From Rachicladosporium sp. CCFEE 5018 (Eukaryota; Ascomycota; Dothideomycetes; Cladosporiales; Cladosporiaceae): 64,000 nt of DNA. Both the position numbers and the translations under genes were made by a program. This document shows positions 62,348-64,000 of the stretch, piece by piece. Each line of letters begins with the position of its first letter. Position 1 is the stretch's first letter. The DNA lies in assembly GCA_002077045.2 (NCBI GenBank), contig KZ111146.1, forward strand, positions 1,312,212 to 1,376,211, in the 5' to 3' direction. The notes under the pieces were generated by a model that was not told the DNA's origin, did no database searches, and saw nothing but the letters and a program-made list of their open reading frames with translations.

Positions 62348-64000
62348 ATGGCGGAAAAGGATATTGAATCCGGTCATCGCGCGAAGCTTCCCTTCTTCAG
62401 CACAGTCTTCCATCACCACGGCATAACACCCGAAGTCGAGAGCTGGGACTACGACGGTGAGGGCACAGAAGATTCGCCCTATGTGGTGAATTGGATAGAC
62501 AACGACCCGCGAAACCCGCAGAACTACAGTGAGCTTAAGAAATGGAGCATCACCGGGCTGGTGGCGATCGCGACGTTGGCGGTGGCATTCTGCTCTTCCG
62601 CATACTCGGGAGGCTCGAAAGAGATACTGCGAGAGTTCCAGTGTAGTCAGGAGCTGTTTACATTGGGATTGAGTCTGTTCGGTACGTCGCCAGAGCCGTC
62701 GGACCATTATAGCATTCACTGACAATAGTACAGTGCTGGGCTTTGCGATCGGACCACTCTTATGGGCGCCGTTGAGTGAGCTGTTCGGACGACAGGTCTT
62801 GTTCGTTGGGACATACGCGGCACTTACAGCGTTCAACGCTGGAGCTGCAGGTGCACAGAACATTGAGACCCTGATCATCATGCGATTCTTCGCTGGTGCT
62901 TTCGGCTCATCGCCATTGACGAACGCTGGAGGCGTGATTGCGGACATGTTCGCGGCGAAAGAGCGAGGTTTGGCAATGGCACTATTTGCCGCAGCACCAT
63001 TCATGGGTCCCGTTCTGGGACCTATCGTGGGTGGCTTCGTGGGACAAAGCGTCGGATGGAGATGGGTCGAGGGTGTCATGGCCATCTTCACCGGTGTTCT
63101 ATGGCTTATGGGCTGCCTCCTGCTCCCGGAGACTTACTCGCCGGTCTTGCTGCGCAAACGTGCTGCGGAGCTCTCTAAGCGAACGGGCAAGGTCTACAAG
63201 AGCCAGGGCGACGTCGATCAAGGACCTACAACCTTCGGCCACGTTTTCGGCACGTCACTATCCCGACCGTGGGTTCTGCTGTTCAAGGAGCCAATCGTGA
63301 TGCTTCTCAGCATTTACATGGCGATCATCTACGGAACGTTGTACATGCTCTTTGGCGCATTCCCGATTGTGTATCAACAAGATCGCGGGTGGAGCCCAGG
63401 TATCGGCGGTCTGGCCTTCCTTGGTGTCGCAGTCGGTATGGTACTTGCTGTCGCATACAGCATCTGGGATAATAAGCGCTACTCGAAGCTCTCTGATCAG
63501 TACAAGGGCTTCGCTCCACCCGAATCTCGTCTCCCGCCCACTATGCTGGGTGGCATCATGCTTCCCATTGGCCTCTTCTGGTTCGCGTGGACGAATTCGC
63601 CAAGCATACACTGGATCGTTTCGATTCTCGCTGGTATTCCCTTTGGTTTCGGTATGGTCCTGGTCTTCCTCGGCATCATGAACTACCTCATTGACGCCTA
63701 CACGATCTTCGCTGCCTCCGTACTGGCTGCCAACTCCGTCCTGCGATCGCTGGCAGGTGCCTCGTTCCCTCTTTTCACGTCGCAAATGTACGGCCGTCTC
63801 GGCATCCACTGGGCGTCCACAATCCCAGCCTTCTTGGCCCTGGCATGCGTCCCAATGCCCTTCCTGTTCTACAAATACGGTGCCAAGATCCGCGAGAGCT
63901 GTAAGTATGCCGCCGAATCCGCTGCTTTCATGCAGAAGATGCAGAAGCAAATGGAGTCTTCCTCCGATGACGACAACTCCTCTACGACCGAGGTCGGCAA
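62348..64000 (+). CDS. MFS transporter, DHA1 drug/polyamine type (3' end beyond window)
   Basis: Two exons (62348-62681 and 62734 to the window edge; 52-bp intron, GTACGT donor, TACAG acceptor) give at least 533 aa. A cytosolic N-terminus with VNWIDNDPRNPQNYS, the standard fungal DHA1 lead-in, precedes twelve hydrophobic segments. Family motifs are LLWAPLSELFGRQ after helix 2, NAGGVIADMFAAKERGLAMA in helix 4, APFMGPVLGPIVGGFVG in helix 5 (motif C, antiporter signature) and W-RWVEG. It should be a plasma-membrane proton antiporter of the 12-TM group that exports drugs, polyamines or similar compounds; the substrate cannot be told. The frame is still open at 64000 in an acidic C-terminal tail (ESSSDDDNSSTTEVG), so only a few residues should be missing. 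Confidence 0.92.

Noticed and set aside
1..64000. tRNA, rRNA, CRISPR or transposon features
   Set aside because: I looked by eye for tRNA box A/box B pairs, direct-repeat arrays, terminal repeats and transposase or reverse transcriptase motifs and found none.

Overview
The window is nuclear DNA of a filamentous ascomycete. Genes sit on both strands with short GT-AG introns of about 41-62 bp and CTAAC/CTGAC-type branch sites, and the contents are typically fungal: Zn2Cys6 regulators, HET-domain genes, a CHORD/CS protein, Cox19, an SCY1-type pseudokinase and a DHA1-type transporter. A melanised dothideomycete with a diploid or hybrid genome would fit, but the sequence alone does not settle the species.

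Layout. Positions 1-20350 are one contig: the 5' part of an unrecognised nuclear-type protein (-), a mitochondrial 2-oxodicarboxylate carrier (+), a large Zn2Cys6 factor (+), COX19 (-), a zinc alcohol dehydrogenase in seven exons (+), a small Zn2Cys6 factor (-), an SREBP-like bHLH factor (+), an incomplete RING-H2 gene (-), an arginine/serine-rich zinc-ribbon protein (-), a three-exon Hsp20 chaperone (-), and the start of an unknown gene (+) that is cut by a 100-N gap. Positions 20451-37968 (copy A) and 38069-64000 (copy B, continuing into unique sequence after 57746) start at exactly the same base of that unknown gene and carry the same genes in the same order: CHORD/CS protein, thioredoxin-fold protein, HpcH/HpaI aldolase, a gene with a conserved in-frame TAG, complex I ESSS subunit, an unknown 454-aa protein, HET gene, signal-anchored Cys-rich membrane protein, F-box-like zinc protein, DUF6699-like protein and the 3' end of an SCY1-like pseudokinase gene. 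Only copy B runs on through the complete pseudokinase, a branched-chain aminotransferase and an MFS transporter.

Interpretation. The apparent ~18-kb tandem duplication is most simply two haplotypes (alleles or homeologues) of one locus laid end to end by a scaffolder. The last 431 bp of contig 1 repeat exactly at the start of copy A and with one mismatch at the start of copy B, both gaps are exactly 100 N, and removing copy A leaves a continuous locus. Read that way, the window is a natural comparison of two diverged haplotypes. Most genes differ by a few percent. One block around the HET genes is far more diverged and has a second HET gene in copy B only. Each haplotype carries a nonsense mutation in a different gene. 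One gene keeps an in-frame TAG in both haplotypes, followed by a well-conserved open frame, which makes it a candidate for programmed stop-codon readthrough.
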